The translations under genes and the position numbers were made by a program. Positions 63,525 to 64,000 of a stretch of DNA of 64,000 bases are shown here, one piece after another. The notes under the pieces were generated by a model, which did not search any database, was not told where the DNA came from, and saw only the letters and a program-made list of their open reading frames with translations. Source of the DNA: Symsagittifera roscoffensis (lineage: Eukaryota > Xenacoelomorpha > Acoela > Convolutidae). The stretch spans positions 4,473,072 to 4,537,071 of the forward strand of contig NC_087067.1 of NCBI RefSeq assembly GCF_963678635.1. The letters are read 5' to 3'. Every line of letters starts with the position of its first letter. The stretch's first letter is position 1.

Positions 63525-63946
63525 GTGGTAACTAACTGAACCTCTAAGGTTTTATAATGAAAACTGAATTGGTTTCAAAGGATTAATTTAACCGTTGAAC
63601 CATATTGTTTTTCTTTTGATAGTTTCCGATTTGTTGACTGTGTACGGATACACAGATCTGAGAGAGAATGACTCTCTATCTTTGCAATAAAGGTCGTGTA
63701 GAGTTGACCTTGGTTATTTATAATAATGTACTATAATTTACAGATAACAATATGAATAGCACGTTCAAGGCCACTGTATGATTACTGCATGGTTACTGCA
63801 ATTGCAGTAGCAGTTGCGGTACCACATACCCCCTCGGCCAAGAAAAATTTTATAATACGTTATCAAATTTTTAATAATAATAATGAATAGGAGTTTTAAT
63901 ACTCAGTTTAAGGAGTTTTATTCTTTTTCGCACTGATTTATAATCA
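63524..63946 (-). mobile_element. 5' LTR of minus-strand Ty3/gypsy element (423 bp)
   Basis: Same 423 bp as 56,044-56,466, TG...CA ends, two mismatches seen. TATAAATA on the minus strand at 63,715-63,722. Position next to PBS and gag defines it as the 5' LTR. Confidence 0.88.
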
Positions 63947-64000
63947 CTTTCCCTCTCTTTCCTCGTGTTCTTCTTCGAAATTTAGTGGGACTCGCCACTC
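63947..64000 (-). pseudogene. End of a second pol copy beyond the 5' LTR
   Basis: These 54 bases equal 56,467-56,520, that is the polypurine tract and the last codons of pol (WRVPLNFEEEHEEREGK). Normal flanking DNA would not contain this. It indicates another element of the same family placed head to tail and sharing this LTR. Confidence 0.75.

Overview
The window is eukaryotic genomic DNA dominated by retrotransposons. It has no bacterial-style operons, contains a gene with introns (a carboxylesterase-like gene with splice signals at 50,077, 54,247, 54,837, 55,198 and 55,410), and carries long AT-rich non-coding stretches and satellites. The host is probably an invertebrate. A nematode is my best guess from the compact AT-rich non-coding DNA and the kind of gypsy elements, but nothing here proves it.

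Region 1 (1-33,374) holds two head-to-tail copies, A and B, of one very large Ty3/gypsy-like unit. Read across both copies, the order is: candidate LTR with a 25-bp minisatellite in U3 (17,398-18,613), PBS, coiled-coil gag remnant (18,681-19,651), protease, RT, RNase H, a long linker, integrase (19.7-24.4 kb in B; 0.2-5.4 kb in A), a macro-domain-like ORF (about 5.55, 7.3 and 24.7 kb), a roughly 380-bp spacer, then 8-9 kb of extra coding sequence (8,187-17,400 in A; 25,551-33,374 in B). The extra block starts with a coiled-coil protein, continues into one clear SGNH-hydrolase-like domain, then a second weaker one, then several unrecognised segments. Every reading frame is broken somewhere. Some lesions are shared by both copies, including a deletion of the RT catalytic core. 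Others are private. The copies therefore descend from an already defective ancestor and kept decaying.

Region 2 (33,375-49,846) contains diverged ~920-bp tandem repeats, one intact-looking single-exon gene with a 3CxxC zinc-binding domain (36,228-36,896), two satellite families, LINE RT fragments, tRNA-derived SINE-like repeats, two hAT-type MITEs, a palindromic MITE and a decayed PWWP-like fragment.

Region 3 (49,847-55,409) is the 5' part of a cholinesterase/carboxylesterase-family gene whose nucleophilic serine and oxyanion-hole motif are altered, suggesting a non-catalytic family member. Its first intron is about 4.2 kb and carries the same satellite found at 45.7-46.9 kb.

Region 4 (55,690-64,000) is a nest: a 457-bp Mutator-like MITE with 9-bp target duplications lies inside the pol gene of a young minus-strand Ty3/gypsy element, which itself lies in a LINE RT fragment downstream of the esterase exons. 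The gypsy LTRs (56,044-56,466 and 63,524-63,946) are almost identical, and the sequence beyond the second LTR is again the end of pol, so this element also appears to be in a tandem array sharing LTRs.
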